A stretch of DNA of 64,000 nt from NCBI RefSeq assembly GCF_000763055.1, contig NZ_KN214139.1, positions 35,670 through 99,669 on the forward strand, read 5' to 3'. Source of the DNA: Collinsella sp. 4_8_47FAA. GTDB lineage: Bacteria; Actinomycetota; Coriobacteriia; Coriobacteriales; Coriobacteriaceae. How positions within the stretch are numbered: the stretch's first letter is position 1; every line of letters starts with the position of its first letter. Below are positions 63,790 through 64,000 of this stretch, piece after piece. Under the pieces are notes generated by a model, which did not search any database, was not told the origin of the DNA, and saw only the letters and a program-made list of their open reading frames with translations. Made by a program: the position numbers and the translations under genes.

Positions 63790-64000
63790 GTTCCGGAAGA
63801 GCTCGGGCGATTAGTGCGGCTCGGCTGAGGACGTCGCCGTCCTTGCACCTGCCGTCTATCGACCAGGTAGTCTACCTGGGCCCTTACCGGAAGGAGAACT
63901 AATCCCTGGAACGGCTTCCCGCTTAGATGCCTTCAGCGGTTATCCGCGCCGCACGCGGCTACCCGGCCGTGCCGTTGGTCGACAACCGGTTCACCGGAGG
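63790..64000 (-). rRNA. 23S ribosomal RNA, 3' end
   Basis: The right edge reads on the minus strand as the last about 210 bases of 23S rRNA. It includes CTGAAAGCATCTAAGCGGGA and the terminal GCACTAATCGCCCGAG. The exact 3' end is estimated by comparison with E. coli. The gene continues beyond the window. The spacer 63642-63789 before 5S holds no tRNA. Confidence 0.93.

Overview
The window looks like chromosomal DNA of a host-associated anaerobic actinobacterium, most likely class Coriobacteriia and close to Collinsella. This is judged from the gene content, not from a database match. Supporting signs are moderately high GC, strong GGAGG ribosome sites, a rapZ-whiA pair, an oxygen-sensitive class III ribonucleotide reductase, two peptide-type ABC transporters with twin-arginine lipoprotein binding proteins, and a sialic-acid catabolic operon. 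I see no prophage, transposase, integrase or CRISPR array.

Layout. 1-3.3 kb: the N-terminus of a secreted protein, then metY (O-acetylhomoserine sulfhydrylase) divergent from a LysR regulator; metY has a Cys-containing leader ORF inside a hairpin. 3.4-11.6 kb: housekeeping genes (RNase HI, Gfo/Idh oxidoreductase, acylphosphatase, a Fur/PerR repressor, a HAD phosphatase, a SlyD / UreE-like pair, an M19 dipeptidase, a YgjP-like metalloprotease) and a folate block (folB, HD protein, folE). 11.6-15.2 kb: nrdG and nrdD, with a promoter carrying paired NrdR-like boxes. 15.5-18.1 kb: tRNA genes (Val, Gly, Gly, Cys, Gly) around a GH13 glucosidase. 18.1-21.4 kb: a SpoIIE-type phosphatase and a STAS-HATPase fusion, a partner-switching pair, then tRNA-Leu. 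21.5-22.0 kb: a gene-free zone almost entirely made of palindromes. 22.0-28.0 kb: a five-gene oligopeptide ABC operon. 28.2-33.4 kb: gap-pgk-tpiA-gpmI and secG. 33.5-35.4 kb: rapZ-whiA.

35.5-46.2 kb is a nine-gene operon on the minus strand: binding protein, permease, a permease-ATPase fusion, ATPase, two AXE1-type esterases (the second lacks its catalytic Ser), nanA, nanK and nanE. It reads as sialic-acid uptake, de-O-acetylation and conversion to GlcNAc-6-P. Its leader can fold into a three-way junction, and its promoter has a TAAAACGTTTnA-type operator also found upstream of gap. 46.3-63.3 kb holds uvrC, murJ, ybaK, uvrA, an LtaS-type enzyme, an Mrp ATPase, two flavoproteins, uvrB, a lytic transglycosylase and coaE. 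The right edge is the 3' end of an rRNA operon (23S end, 5S, terminator) on the minus strand.

The least explained material is non-coding: long nested inverted repeats next to stop codons, three of which have 67-69 bp between long near-perfect arms, and structured leaders on metY and the sialic-acid operon.
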